Shown: piece by piece, positions 46,414-55,462 of the stretch
How positions within the stretch are numbered: position 1 is the stretch's first letter
Layout of the letters: each line of letters starts with the position of its first letter
NCBI GenBank assembly: GCA_016793445.1
Contig: JAEUME010000006.1
Location: 62,001-126,000 of the forward strand
Length of the DNA: 64,000 nt
Reading direction: 5' to 3'
Origin: Hyphomicrobium sp.
Lineage (GTDB): Bacteria > Pseudomonadota > Alphaproteobacteria > Rhizobiales > Hyphomicrobiaceae
Notes under the pieces: model-generated
The model's database searches: none
Told to the model about the DNA's origin: nothing
What the model saw: the letters and a program-made list of their open reading frames with translations, nothing else
Made by a program: the position numbers and the translations under genes

Positions 46414-46425
46414 CCGCAATTGCGG
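46414..46425. promoter_or_regulatory. Perfect 12-bp palindrome, candidate activator site
   Basis: CCGCAATTGCGG lies about 135 bases upstream of the sigma-54 promoter, where NtrC-type activators usually bind. Only one copy was seen. Confidence 0.35.
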
Positions 46426-46525
46426 CGATAACATTGAATGCCATTTTGGCAGCTCAGCGCGCGAGGTTGCATTTGTAGGGCCGAAAGCCGCCGATGAGCG
46501 CTGCACCCTGAAACTATCGCGCCCC

Positions 46526-46708
46526 ATGGAACACGCGTCAGCTCACCTACTGAGCACGACTGAAGGCGATCAGCACTGTTTGCGGCTCAGCGCGAAACTG
46601 CCGAACACGGCACCTTGGCAAGTGCTTCGCGCGATGGAATATATCGAGGCGAACTGGGATCAGCCCATCTCCATTGAAGCGCTGGCTGAGGTGACGCAAA
46701 GCAGTGCC
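46526..46708 (+). pseudogene. AraC-family regulator fragment
   Basis: The frame encodes PNTAPWQVLRAMEYIEANWD followed by QPISIEALAEVTQSSA, the linker and first helix-turn-helix of an AraC/XylS regulator, then loses similarity and runs on as antisense of the SulP gene. A full AraC protein needs about 300 residues; both the N-terminal domain and second helix-turn-helix are missing, so this is a deletion remnant. Confidence 0.7.
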
Positions 46709-46730
46709 CCGACCAACATGAGGATAGAAC

Positions 46731-48401
46731 TCAACCCTCCGTCTTGCCCGATAGATCGCGGATCGCTTGGCGCAATGTTGGAAAGAGACGTATCCGATAA
46801 CCCTCAAATCCTCTGCCCTTCGCCCACAGTCCCCATTCAGTCGCCCGGCCAGCTGCATTCAGCATTATCCCGCGCGGCTCGAGTGCATCTGCTATTTCAA
46901 CAAGAGTTATAAGCCCCGTTGCGTCGACAGCCGTCACCGGAAGCATATCGACCACCACATGACGAAGTCCGGGGCCCGCCGCATCGACAGCGCGGTGCAA
47001 CTCGCGCCTGAAATATGATGCATTGAAGAATGTAATCGGCGCATTGAAGCGAAATAGAAGCAGACCCGGTACGGCCTGTGCCGTTTCATGGCGCTCAAGA
47101 GAGTGCAGCCCTGGGAAGCCCGCGACTTTGCCGAGTATCTCGACACGCGGCCGCGACATCAGCTTGATGAAGCGAAGGACAGAAAGAACCACGGCAAAAA
47201 GGATGGCGTTCACCGGCCCCACCACCACAACTCCCAAAGTCGCAAGGATGGAGAGCAGTCCCTCGATCGGGTCGATGCGATAGACAAGGCGCAGGCTGGC
47301 GACGTCGATCAGGGCAAGACCGGCCAAGACCAGCACGGCGCCAAGCGCCGCTTGCGGCACGTATTGAAGAGGGCCCGTAAAGAACATGGCAACCAGCGTC
47401 ACGGCAGCCGCGGCCACGAGACCGACGGCGCGGGTCTTTCCCCCTGCAGTATCGGCGACGGCCGTGCGGGAACTCGCTCCGCTCACGGCGAAGCCTTGCA
47501 GCAGCGACGAGGCAATATTTGCCGCGCCAAGTGCGGCGAAATCCTGATCCGCATCGATCTCGTAGCCGTTCTTGGATGCAAACGCGCGCGCCGTCAGCAT
47601 CATACTCGAAAAGGTCACGAGGGCGAGGCCTGCCGCCTCGGCCAAGAGCAACGGGAGTGTCGAGGCATCAACGTACGGGATCGCCGGCAGCGGCAATCCG
47701 GCAGGCACGGGGCCCACAATCTTCACGCCCATATCTGCAAGCCCGAAGAGCGGCACGGACAAACCGGCGAGTACCAACCCGGCAAGCGGCGCAGGCAGCC
47801 ACCCAAGAACGTAGGGCACGATAGCCATGACCGCGAACGTCACAGACGCAACAGCGAGCGTCGGCCAGTGCGTTTCAGTTAGCCGCGTGGCTATCTCGAT
47901 GACGCGCGACAGGGCACCACTCGCTTGCAGCGGTAATCCAAGGACTTTGTCGGCCTGTCCGAAAATGATCGAGAGGGCGACTCCGTTGAGGAAGCCGATC
48001 AAAATCGGCTTCGACAGGAAATCCGCGAGGATGCCCAAGCGCAGAAAGCTGGCGCCTATGCAGAGAATTCCCGTAAGCAGCGCCAGCGTGGCCGACAGAG
48101 AGGCATAATTTTCCGCATCTCCCGCGGCGAGAGGCGCCACAGCCGCCGCAACCACGGCGCACGTTGCAGCATCGGGGCCGATGATGAGTTGGCGCGAACT
48201 TCCGAATATCGCGTACGCGACGAGAGGCAAAATAGTCGAGTAAAGACCGACCTCCGGGCGAAATCCCGCAAGTTGGGCATAAGCGATGCCGACCGGGACT
48301 GCCACCGCCGCAACTGCAAGACCGGCCCTCATGTCGGCCGGCGCATTCTCAACTTTGTACTGCGCAAGTTCAGCAAAGCCCGGCACGAAGCGCTCGATCA
48401 T
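46731..48401 (-). CDS. SulP/SLC26 anion transporter with STAS domain
   Basis: A 556-residue inner-membrane transporter: 10-14 helices with the family start (PVGIAYAQLAGFRPEVGLYS) and conserved FSSMMLTARAFASKNGYEID and GAANIASSLLQGFAVSGASS regions, then a cytoplasmic STAS domain of about 100 residues (VVVDMLPVTAVDATGLITL). Substrate may be sulfate, bicarbonate or dicarboxylate. ATG 48401 is chosen; GTG 48428 would add nine residues. Confidence 0.92.
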   Translation of the reverse strand: MIERFVPGFAELAQYKVENAPADMRAGLAVAAVAVPVGIAYAQLAGFRPEVGLYSTILPLVAYAIFGSSRQLIIGPDAATCAVVAAAVAPLAAGDAENYASLSATLALLTGILCIGASFLRLGILADFLSKPILIGFLNGVALSIIFGQADKVLGLPLQASGALSRVIEIATRLTETHWPTLAVASVTFAVMAIVPYVLGWLPAPLAGLVLAGLSVPLFGLADMGVKIVGPVPAGLPLPAIPYVDASTLPLLLAEAAGLALVTFSSMMLTARAFASKNGYEIDADQDFAALGAANIASSLLQGFAVSGASSRTAVADTAGGKTRAVGLVAAAAVTLVAMFFTGPLQYVPQAALGAVLVLAGLALIDVASLRLVYRIDPIEGLLSILATLGVVVVGPVNAILFAVVLSVLRFIKLMSRPRVEILGKVAGFPGLHSLERHETAQAVPGLLLFRFNAPITFFNASYFRRELHRAVDAAGPGLRHVVVDMLPVTAVDATGLITLVEIADALEPRGIMLNAAGRATEWGLWAKGRGFEGYRIRLFPTLRQAIRDLSGKTEG

Positions 48402-48567
48402 GACGTTATTATCTCCAATCGGACGCACTTCTCATTGCAACCTGGCAACGCACTGTTATATCGATTGAAATACGCCGAATGACAGCCGTCGGGTTGAAAA
48501 TTTCGCGAAAATAACAGGGAATTTTGCTGAGCGAACAGGGCGGTCCGGGTCCGACACATTGACTGGC

Positions 48568-48705
48568 GTGAACGATGCTGATTACAAGCCGCCGTTCGCG
48601 TTGACCGCTAGGCTAGACAAGCTGACGATCAAGATGAACCGCGCTCAGCTTTCGCCGGACGACATCAAGAAACTGGAAGCCGCCAAAAAGTCCTCGGCAG
48701 ACTGA
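48568..48705 (+). pseudogene. Fragment resembling the C-terminus of an arylsulfatase
   Basis: A 45-codon frame ending at TGA 48703-48705 encodes DADYKPPFALTARLDKLTIK and LSPDDIKKLEAA, which resembles the C-terminal tail of bacterial arylsulfatases (YxPPFxFTGKxDKxTxKL). No catalytic domain precedes it, so it is either a remnant or chance similarity. Confidence 0.45.
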
Positions 48706-48964
48706 ACCGTTCCGACCAGGCGCTGATCGATCTCGGCTTCGGTCGCGGGGGCCGCTGCTCCGATGGAACCTCTCGTCCCATTCTTAGCTCAAGCTGTCCG
48801 GGAGGTTTGGCGGTGACAGTTACAATTGAAAATTGACGTACGCGCAGCGCCGGGCTTGGAGTGTGCCCATCGCTGCTGCATATCATGTACATTACGGTGG
48901 TTATCCCCGCATTCCTCAAGATCGGACCTAGCCCCTCGCTGATTTGTCGATTACTTTTTCGGGT

Positions 48965-49846
48965 ATGTTGCCGGATATCCCCATTTATGTTGTTAATCTT
49001 GATCGCAGTCCCGAACGATTGCAATCGATCGCGGCGCAGCTCGCGCGGATCGGAATATCCTTCAAGCGCATTGCCGGCGTTGATGGCAAAACGAGCGATC
49101 TTGAGAGAGAATTGTTCAGCGGCCGTGCTTCGCTGTCGGATGTTTCCGGTCAATCTTTGACGCGAGAAGAAATTGGATGTCACTTGAGTCATCTTAAGGC
49201 GTTCGACGAGATTCTGGCGTCGGGCGTTTCCTCGGCGATTATTCTCGAAGACGACTTGATCATCTCGCCACGCTTCCAATCCGCCGCCCTGGCTCTTGCA
49301 GCGCATTTTTCAGGAGAGCCCGTCGTCATCAAGCTGGAACCGTGGAATAAGCCTCGCCTTGCGTACATGGCCCATCGATGCGGCGATTTCGATCTTATTT
49401 TCACAAACCATCAGCTTACGCAAACCGGTGCATACTTCATTACGGCAGAGGCAATTCGCTTGTTGCGCACGCCGCTTTCGCGCATCGGCCGCCCATACGA
49501 CGATGCTCTCTACGCAGCAGGCGAAAACGGCGTTGGCGTTTTTTCGCTTTCTCCAGCCATAGCGCAGCAGACGGCCTCGTTTCAGAGCTTGATAGAAACG
49601 GGGCGCCGGAGACTTCGAGATCGCGATCGCGGTTACGGCCTGACGCGCGAGATCGTTCGCCCCATCAGGCAATGCGCTCAGTTTCTGAGCCTGCTTCGCT
49701 TGATCAAAATCAAGTCTGGGTGGCAGGGTTTAGTCAAGCTGCGCCGGTACCGTCCTGCGGGGCCTGGCCGTCCGCCCCAATCGATGGGAGACTTTACGGG
49801 GGTCAGCTCTGTAGGCGATGTACGCACCTGGCGGGTTGCAAGATGA
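48965..49846 (+). CDS. Glycosyltransferase family 25 (LPS biosynthesis type)
   Basis: A 293-residue protein. It begins with DIPIYVVNLDRSPERLQSIA, has REEIGCHLSHLKAFDEIL and ILEDDLIIS (the DxD-like acidic motif), and TQTGAYFITAEAIRLL, all typical of GT25 enzymes that add galactose or similar sugars to lipooligosaccharide. ATG 48965 is used; a TTG at 48944 would add seven residues. The gene overlaps the next by four bases, giving a tight four-gene unit. Confidence 0.88.
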   Translation: MLPDIPIYVVNLDRSPERLQSIAAQLARIGISFKRIAGVDGKTSDLERELFSGRASLSDVSGQSLTREEIGCHLSHLKAFDEILASGVSSAIILEDDLIISPRFQSAALALAAHFSGEPVVIKLEPWNKPRLAYMAHRCGDFDLIFTNHQLTQTGAYFITAEAIRLLRTPLSRIGRPYDDALYAAGENGVGVFSLSPAIAQQTASFQSLIETGRRRLRDRDRGYGLTREIVRPIRQCAQFLSLLRLIKIKSGWQGLVKLRRYRPAGPGRPPQSMGDFTGVSSVGDVRTWRVAR

Positions 49847-50823
49847 CGATTGACACTTTTACCCCTGCGCTGCGCGCCGGCGTCGAAGAATTCTTATGTA
49901 ATTTTGCCGGCCAAAAAATCTTGTTTTACCCAAATCCGGGTAATGCTGGTGATTGCCTGATCGTGTCGGGCACGATGTCGGCTTTTGAGAGGGTCAACAT
50001 TGAAGCTGCCGTCATCGGCCAGGGTGCCGATGTGTCCGGACGAACGGTTTTCATCGGCGGCGGCGGCAATTTCATCGATCTTTATACGGACGTCAGGCAG
50101 ATGATCGAGGCCTGCCACGCCGGGGCTGAGCGGTTCGTGCTGCTGCCGCATACGATACGCGGCAACGAAAAGCTGATCGCGTCTTTGGACCAGCGTGCGA
50201 CGCTCTGGTGCCGTGACACGCCTTCTCTTCAGCATGCGCGCAGCCTGAATCCGGCGCTCGATTGCAGGTCCGGACACGACATGGCCTTCCACTGCGACGC
50301 GTTTCAATTCCTGAACGATCCGATCATCATTCGAAAGGCCTCTTGGAAGCTCGATGCCGATCTCGCGAGACACGGCACGTCTCTTCTTGAGCTTTCCAAG
50401 CTGGATTGCGTGCGCTTCATGCGGCGCGACCGTGAGGCCTTGGATCTGAATTGCCAAAGCGATCTCGACGTTTCGACGGCCTTCGGAGAGGCCTCAGACG
50501 GCGCCACGGCGCGCGTAATATCGTGGTGTCTGCTCAAGACGGTATCAAGTGCGCGCAGGATCGTCACCGACCGGCTGCATGTCGCTATTGCGGCGGCGCT
50601 TCTCGAGCGGCCCTGCAAGCTTCTGGACAATGCCTACAACAAGAATCGCTCGGTCTACGAGCACAGTTTGTCTGGTTTTCCCAACCTGAGCTTTAGCCGG
50701 GTCCTTGCGCTCCCACTGCCGGATCAACCCCCGCCGCGTCAGAGATCCCTCCTTGGAAGCCTCCGCCGCAATGCGCGAAAATTTGTGCGCAAACATTTCT
50801 CAGGCGAGGAAGTTGCGCAATGA
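49843..50823 (+). CDS. Polysaccharide pyruvyl transferase family protein
   Basis: A 326-residue cytoplasmic enzyme from ATG 49843, which overlaps the GT25 stop; the frame is open further upstream but only as an overlap with GT25. Motifs are NPGNAGDCLIVSGT, FIGGGGNFIDLY, VLLPHTIRGN, LWCRDTPSLQHAR and IVTDRLHVAIAAALLERPC, as in ExoV/CsaB-like proteins. They transfer pyruvate from phosphoenolpyruvate to a sugar as a ketal, or act as related glycosyltransferases. Confidence 0.88.
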   Translation: MTIDTFTPALRAGVEEFLCNFAGQKILFYPNPGNAGDCLIVSGTMSAFERVNIEAAVIGQGADVSGRTVFIGGGGNFIDLYTDVRQMIEACHAGAERFVLLPHTIRGNEKLIASLDQRATLWCRDTPSLQHARSLNPALDCRSGHDMAFHCDAFQFLNDPIIIRKASWKLDADLARHGTSLLELSKLDCVRFMRRDREALDLNCQSDLDVSTAFGEASDGATARVISWCLLKTVSSARRIVTDRLHVAIAAALLERPCKLLDNAYNKNRSVYEHSLSGFPNLSFSRVLALPLPDQPPPRQRSLLGSLRRNARKFVRKHFSGEEVAQ

Positions 50824-51812
50824 TGATGCAAAGGCGCGCGTCGGCACGCGAGTCTGCCCTCCGGCCTTGGATCGAGCGGGATGCGGCGCACAATCGGCAT
50901 CTCGTCGTTACCGTTGATCTTGGCCGGATCCGAAGCAACGTCGAAGCAATCAGCCAGTCCTGCCGCGTTCCGGTCATGCCGGTCGTCAAGGCGGATGCCT
51001 ATGGTCTTGGCATGCTCACCATCTGCGATTGCATCTGCGATCTCGCGTCTGCTTTTTGCGTCTTTCAGCTCGAAGAAGCGGTCCGTAAAAATCTTGCAGC
51101 CCGCACAGGGCGGCGTGTGCTTGCTCTTGGTCCGCCATCGTCACTCGATCCTGAGGTCTATCTCACTCATCGGGTAACGCCCTCCGTGGCCGATGTGGAA
51201 TCAGCCAGGCTGTTACGCAAGGCAAGACCGGCACTGTGCGTGGATACAGGAATGCAACGGTTCTCATGTCCTGCGGACCAGATAGAGCGCGCGCTTAGGG
51301 CGGGCGAATGCACGGAGATCTTTGCTCACGGAACCAGGAAGGAACATGCCGCGCGCGTCGCCGAAGTCGCACATGGCCGCGACGCCTTCCGGCATGTCGC
51401 GGCTTCTGCACTGCTTTTGGAACCCGATTCGCATCTCGACGCCGTCCGTCCGGGACTTGCGATGTATGAAGGAGCCGTTGAGGCAGCGATCCCGCTCCAC
51501 GAAGTGCACCGAAGTGCCGGCCCTGCGGGATACTCTGAATTCGAAGGGCCTTACCATGGCGTAATACTGGCTGGATACGCGCAGGGATTGCGTAAGGGGC
51601 CGTGCCTGATCAACGGGCGGCTCAGCCGGATCGTGGAAGTCGGAATGCAGTCGGCCTATGTGTCGACTGCGGCCCAGGACCGGCCCGGCGATAAGGTCAT
51701 GCTTCTCGGCCACGAACTCACCGCCAGCACCGTCGCCGCAGCTTGGGGTACGAGTCCGCATGAGGTCTTGATATCCTTGACCCGCGAAGCGTCGCGCGTC
51801 TATCGATATTAG
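50820..51812 (+). CDS. Alanine-racemase-like PLP enzyme
   Basis: A 330-residue fold-type III PLP protein. The PLP lysine is Lys57 in VVKADAYGLG; VRPGLAMYEG corresponds to the phosphate/pyridine-binding strand, and the C-terminal beta domain follows. The motif holding the second catalytic base reads GYAQG where alanine racemases have GYxDG; the Tyr remains. It is shorter than Alr (about 360) and is embedded in a glycan cluster with ATGA overlap, so it probably makes a D-amino acid for glycan decoration rather than for peptidoglycan. Confidence 0.8.
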   Translation: MMMQRRASARESALRPWIERDAAHNRHLVVTVDLGRIRSNVEAISQSCRVPVMPVVKADAYGLGMLTICDCICDLASAFCVFQLEEAVRKNLAARTGRRVLALGPPSSLDPEVYLTHRVTPSVADVESARLLRKARPALCVDTGMQRFSCPADQIERALRAGECTEIFAHGTRKEHAARVAEVAHGRDAFRHVAASALLLEPDSHLDAVRPGLAMYEGAVEAAIPLHEVHRSAGPAGYSEFEGPYHGVILAGYAQGLRKGPCLINGRLSRIVEVGMQSAYVSTAAQDRPGDKVMLLGHELTASTVAAAWGTSPHEVLISLTREASRVYRY

Positions 51813-51829
51813 CTTGCAGGATTGTTTGC

Positions 51830-52957
51830 ATGGCGCGGGTTGAAGTACGTGTGTCGGAAGACGGGCTTCACCGAGAAGTCTTGAGCCCCGATCTTTGTAG
51901 TCCGCTGACATATCGCATCGTTCCGCGCGGCGGCGCCGAACCTCCAAAATTCAATACCCACGATTTCGCGCTGATAGCCCTGCTTCCGATAGCCATGCAT
52001 GAGGGTCAATCGCTGGAGGTGGATTTTCCGGCCGACTCTGTGCTGCTCGACGGACTCGATCACTACCAGGAGATCTGGCAATCCTGGCGGCCGGATATAT
52101 TCCGGCATCGTGTCACCATCCGTACGGCCGGGGAGTACCTGAAGACATCGCATCAACACTACCCGCCACGGGCCGTGGCAGCCTTCTCGTCCGGCGTCGA
52201 TAGCACGTTCACGCTCGCGCGCCACACCCACGACCGGGCTGGCCGTGCGCGACGCGATATCCGCACCGCGGTTCTGATACATGGTTTCGATATGCCTCTC
52301 GATGCCGAAGACGGCTTTGAAACGTTGTCGTCCAGCGCGCTGGCGATCTGCCAGCAACTGGGCATCGATCTGGTTACGGTGGCGACCAATTGGCGGCAAC
52401 TCATTGCCAACTGGGAAATGACGTTCGGCGCGGGGCTGGCTTCGGTTCTGCATCAGTTCGATGCCGCCCACGACCTTGCGCTGATCGCGACCGAGGAAAG
52501 CTACCAGAACTGTTTTCCGGTTTGGGGCAACAGCTTTTGGAGCGATCGCTTCTTTTCTGCGTCGAGCTTCGCAATAGAGTCGGATGGCGGCGCCTACGAC
52601 CGTATCCAGCGCGCCGAGCTTGTTAGTCAATATCCCAGGCTTGTGCCGCACTTGCGCGTTTGCTGGGCGGGACCGCGAACGGGTGAAAACTGCGGGACAT
52701 GTCCCAAGTGCACGCTGACCAAGCTGAACCTGCTTGCGGCAGGCGCACCCCAACCCTGGCCATTCCCTCAGCCGTTGACGCCGCAGCTCGTGCGCGACAT
52801 GCAGATTAAGACCCGCTGGCAGATCCAATTCCTGGAACTCATCTTATCGCGCCTTCAGAAGCGCGCCGACGTTGATCCTGACATTCTCTTGGCTGTTCGC
52901 GAACGTATCGAAAGGCAACGGTCGCCATCGCGGCGCTTCCTGGCCTTTTGGAAGTAA
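51830..52957 (+). CDS. QueC-like PP-loop ATP pyrophosphatase
   Basis: A 375-residue protein. Residues 120-125 (SSGVDS) form the PP-loop that binds ATP pyrophosphate. A Cys-x9-Cys-x2-Cys-x2-Cys set (Cys278, 288, 291, 294; NCGTCPKC) matches the zinc site of QueC (7-cyano-7-deazaguanine synthase). The 110-residue N-terminal region is additional to QueC and beta-rich. Such enzymes adenylate a carboxylate and form an amide, nitrile or thioamide. It lies 17 bases after the racemase-like gene. No other queuosine genes are nearby, so queuosine synthesis is unlikely. Confidence 0.78.
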   Translation: MARVEVRVSEDGLHREVLSPDLCSPLTYRIVPRGGAEPPKFNTHDFALIALLPIAMHEGQSLEVDFPADSVLLDGLDHYQEIWQSWRPDIFRHRVTIRTAGEYLKTSHQHYPPRAVAAFSSGVDSTFTLARHTHDRAGRARRDIRTAVLIHGFDMPLDAEDGFETLSSSALAICQQLGIDLVTVATNWRQLIANWEMTFGAGLASVLHQFDAAHDLALIATEESYQNCFPVWGNSFWSDRFFSASSFAIESDGGAYDRIQRAELVSQYPRLVPHLRVCWAGPRTGENCGTCPKCTLTKLNLLAAGAPQPWPFPQPLTPQLVRDMQIKTRWQIQFLELILSRLQKRADVDPDILLAVRERIERQRSPSRRFLAFWK

Positions 52958-53548
52958 GTTCGGCAACGTGACCAACCCCCACCGCGTGGTCCAGTTGCAA
53001 TGTTGCTGCGTGCAGATTCTCGGGCAATCTCACTAAAGGTATGCGATGAACAGCTCGCCGCGTCGTGTTCTGGGCGCGTATATCGCCGGAGGTGGATCAG
53101 CGCCTGGTTGAAGACATCGCACAGCCTTTGAAGCTCAGCTTTGAAGAGTGGCGCAGCGGGCCGATTTTGTGACTCGTTGACGCCGTCGGCGAGCACACCG
53201 TTATCGAAGAAATGCTGACGCGCTTGATCGCGACGGAGTGGAAAGGGCAAGAGGTCCGTCTGCGCGCACGCACGAAAGATGTCGGCTGTAAGATGGGCGT
53301 GCTCGCGCGGCAGTGATGCGAAATCATTTCCCTCATCGTGAGCGAACGCGCTGTTGTAGGTGATATTCCGTTATCGCATTAATCATCGCTCGCGATAATT
53401 TTCATGCACCGCGTTGACAACCACTTGCGGACCTTTAGCGTGCCCCTGCATGCGAGCCGTGCAGCGGCTCGATGATAAGAAGAAAAATAGCTGCAGGGGA
53501 AGCGTGGGGTGGCATGAGTGAGGGCGGCGGAGTTCAATCGTCGGATGT
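52958..53548. other. Accessory intergenic region with decayed coding sequence
   Basis: No intact gene. A plus-strand frame broken by one stop lies at 53050-53316 and is listed separately. The rest is AT-richer and shows no repeat, RNA gene or mobile element end that I can recognise. Confidence 0.5.
53050..53316 (+). pseudogene. Stop-interrupted reading frame, unknown
   Basis: The frame gives RRVVFWARISPEVDQRLVED, LKLSFEEWRSGPIL, a TGA, then LVDAVGEHTVIEEMLTRLIA and TEWKGQEVRLRARTKDVG before ending at 53316. Composition on both sides of the stop looks like real protein in the same frame, suggesting a recent nonsense mutation. No family recognised and no start codon of quality. Confidence 0.35.
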
Positions 53549-53764
53549 GTGGCTGCGGGTACGGCTGCGTTGCCGGGCTTCGGCGCGGTGCAAGGCGATT
53601 ATCATTATCCTACGACCGACAACCAGTTGGCAAAGGAGCTAGAAGCGGCTAATACGGACGAACTAGCGTCCGCCGTTTCTTTCGCAGGACAAAAGTCGCG
53701 CAGCAGCAGGCTGCTGGCGCCGTCTCCAGGCCATCAGTATTCGGGGGAAGTAGGACCTTCCTAG
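53549..53764 (+). CDS. Doubtful small ORF
   Basis: A 71-residue GTG-initiated frame with no ribosome binding site, no signal peptide and no recognised family. It contains VQGDYHYPTTDNQLAKELEA. Listed because it is the only open frame in this stretch; it may not be translated. Confidence 0.2.
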   Translation: MAAGTAALPGFGAVQGDYHYPTTDNQLAKELEAANTDELASAVSFAGQKSRSSRLLAPSPGHQYSGEVGPS

Positions 53765-53938
53765 AAGGGTTCTATCGCGGATGGCTCTCTGCCCCTGGTT
53801 GTATTTTGCTCAGCAACAGTTGGCGCAGTTGGGCCCTGAGCATAACTGCAAGCGCCACTTCAGGATGATTGTCCTCTGCATCGACAAGGTGAAGCCCAAG
53901 GCATTTCCTGCCTGGGACTTGAGTGTGGGGCGCGTTTC

Positions 53939-54634
53939 ATGAAGCGCTCTCTTGCGGTTCTAACGGCTTTAGTTGTCACTTACGGGTATTGGCGCTTCGG
54001 CAGCCCCTCGCAAGTAGAAAACTGCACTTTCGGTCCAGTACCTGTCGAGGAAGTTCGCGCACTGGATCGAAGAACACATCAGTTGGCGGCAGACAAATGG
54101 TTGCCCCTCTCTGGGTCGCTGGAACAGCAGGCCTCGCTCCTAGAAGCGCGTGTCAACGATATTTCTCAAGCAAAACGCACTCTATTTCATGAATTCGCGG
54201 CAGTTGACGCGGTGATGCGTGAAAGAGGGGCCTATCTGGTCCGAGCATCTCTGACGTTGAATGATGGACCATTCAGCGCAGAGGAGTACCAAGGTGTAAA
54301 AAAGCGACGCGAAGACAGCGTCGCCTTCCTCTTCTACCGTACCTATTTGGCCAATAATCTTTACGTAGGCTCATTCAGTCCAGTATTCAAATTCGCATCA
54401 ATCTCTGTCGTAACGCGGGGATACATCTCGCGCGAGGACGCCGATGCAATACTGAAGTTTTCGGCGTCCGACGTCGACTTCAGTAATTCAAAACGGACGT
54501 TGAAGATCCGACAACCGCACATCTTGACCTCGCTTCTAGGATTCGAGGGTAGCCGATCTTATATTCTAGGGCTTCCAACGGTACCCTGCGAGGAGCATTC
54601 TACCTTGCAGCATCTTCTAAAGCGAAACAATTAG
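53939..54634 (+). CDS. Membrane-anchored or secreted protein, unknown
   Basis: A 231-residue protein with an N-terminal hydrophobic segment (SLAVLTALVVTYGYW). The remainder is predicted soluble, with a helical part (RTHQLAADKWLPLSGSLEQQ) and mixed strands. Codon use and base composition are less GC-rich than neighbouring genes, suggesting acquisition. It is nine bases upstream of the next orphan gene, so they are probably co-transcribed. No family recognised. Confidence 0.6.
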   Translation: MKRSLAVLTALVVTYGYWRFGSPSQVENCTFGPVPVEEVRALDRRTHQLAADKWLPLSGSLEQQASLLEARVNDISQAKRTLFHEFAAVDAVMRERGAYLVRASLTLNDGPFSAEEYQGVKKRREDSVAFLFYRTYLANNLYVGSFSPVFKFASISVVTRGYISREDADAILKFSASDVDFSNSKRTLKIRQPHILTSLLGFEGSRSYILGLPTVPCEEHSTLQHLLKRNN

Positions 54635-54643
54635 AAACGAGGA

Positions 54644-55144
54644 ATGTCGACAATGGTGTTGCGAATCTTCTTGGAGTCGAAACCCGCTCTGTACGGGCTG
54701 GTTGGTTCTGGACACCTATACCTTGTGCTCCGCGACGTTTCTGTCGATGCGAACGGGAATGTCACATCGAACGTAGAAACTGTAAATGATTGGGTTATTC
54801 ACGGATTCCCCAATGGTTCGCTTACGCACCTCGAAGCTTTGGAAGAACCCTTATTAGGAAGCCTTGATGGATACGGAGCGGCTGGCAATGAGGAGGCCAC
54901 GCATCCTGGGGACACGGTGGCAAATCGCAACAGTGTTGACATAACGAGTTATGTGCTGGCCGGAGGAGGCTACGCAGATGCTCAATCCGCATGGAATGCC
55001 ATGGCAAGTTACGTGAATGGTATAGGCGCAGCAGATTATGACTACGAACTTCCCGATAATTTTACGAATCATATCGCGAATTCAAATTCAACGACTCTTT
55101 CCGTGAGGAGCGTCCCGATGAAGCTGTCCGGATATCGCGACTGA
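54644..55144 (+). CDS. Unknown protein, partner of preceding orphan
   Basis: A 166-residue protein without signal peptide. It contains GSGHLYLVLRDVSVDANGN with a His in a beta-strand context, DYDYELPDNFTNHIANSNST and Asn/Ser/Asp-rich loops. The GHLYLV-to-NSNS pattern faintly resembles papain-like amidase or RTX-linked domains, but no catalytic Cys is visible and I do not assign a function. Low-GC codon use like its neighbour. Confidence 0.55.
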   Translation: MSTMVLRIFLESKPALYGLVGSGHLYLVLRDVSVDANGNVTSNVETVNDWVIHGFPNGSLTHLEALEEPLLGSLDGYGAAGNEEATHPGDTVANRNSVDITSYVLAGGGYADAQSAWNAMASYVNGIGAADYDYELPDNFTNHIANSNSTTLSVRSVPMKLSGYRD

Positions 55145-55462
55145 TCCCAGATCGTATCGCCCGGCGATCCAATAATCGATAAAGTAACGTCGTCGCTCGC
55201 CCCACCTTGCCGCTCTCATGGGACGCAGCGTGCTCACCTGCGGTTCGTCTGACAGCCCCCGGCCAGACAGTCGCCTTTCCGAGAAAATCCGCCCGCCCCC
55301 GAACGCACCGAAAGAGACGGTCCGCCAAACACGACGGCCAACGCGTGCGAAAGGCGTCTCTGTCGGCCGCACCGACAGAGCGCCTCCGTAACCGGCGGAA
55401 ACGCCGGTGCAATTTGCGCGCGCAAAAGCTTCAATTAAATATAACAAAACCAATGAGTTAGT
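55145..55462. other. Intergenic region before tRNA-Gln
   Basis: Nothing recognisable beyond short shadow frames. It is the 3' flank of the minus-strand tRNA-Gln gene, so a terminator should be present, but no clear stem-loop with a T tract was found. Confidence 0.4.

Noticed and set aside
47088-47882. Open frame of 264 codons on the + strand
   Set aside because: Antisense to the SulP transporter; His/Arg-rich composition is that of a shadow frame.
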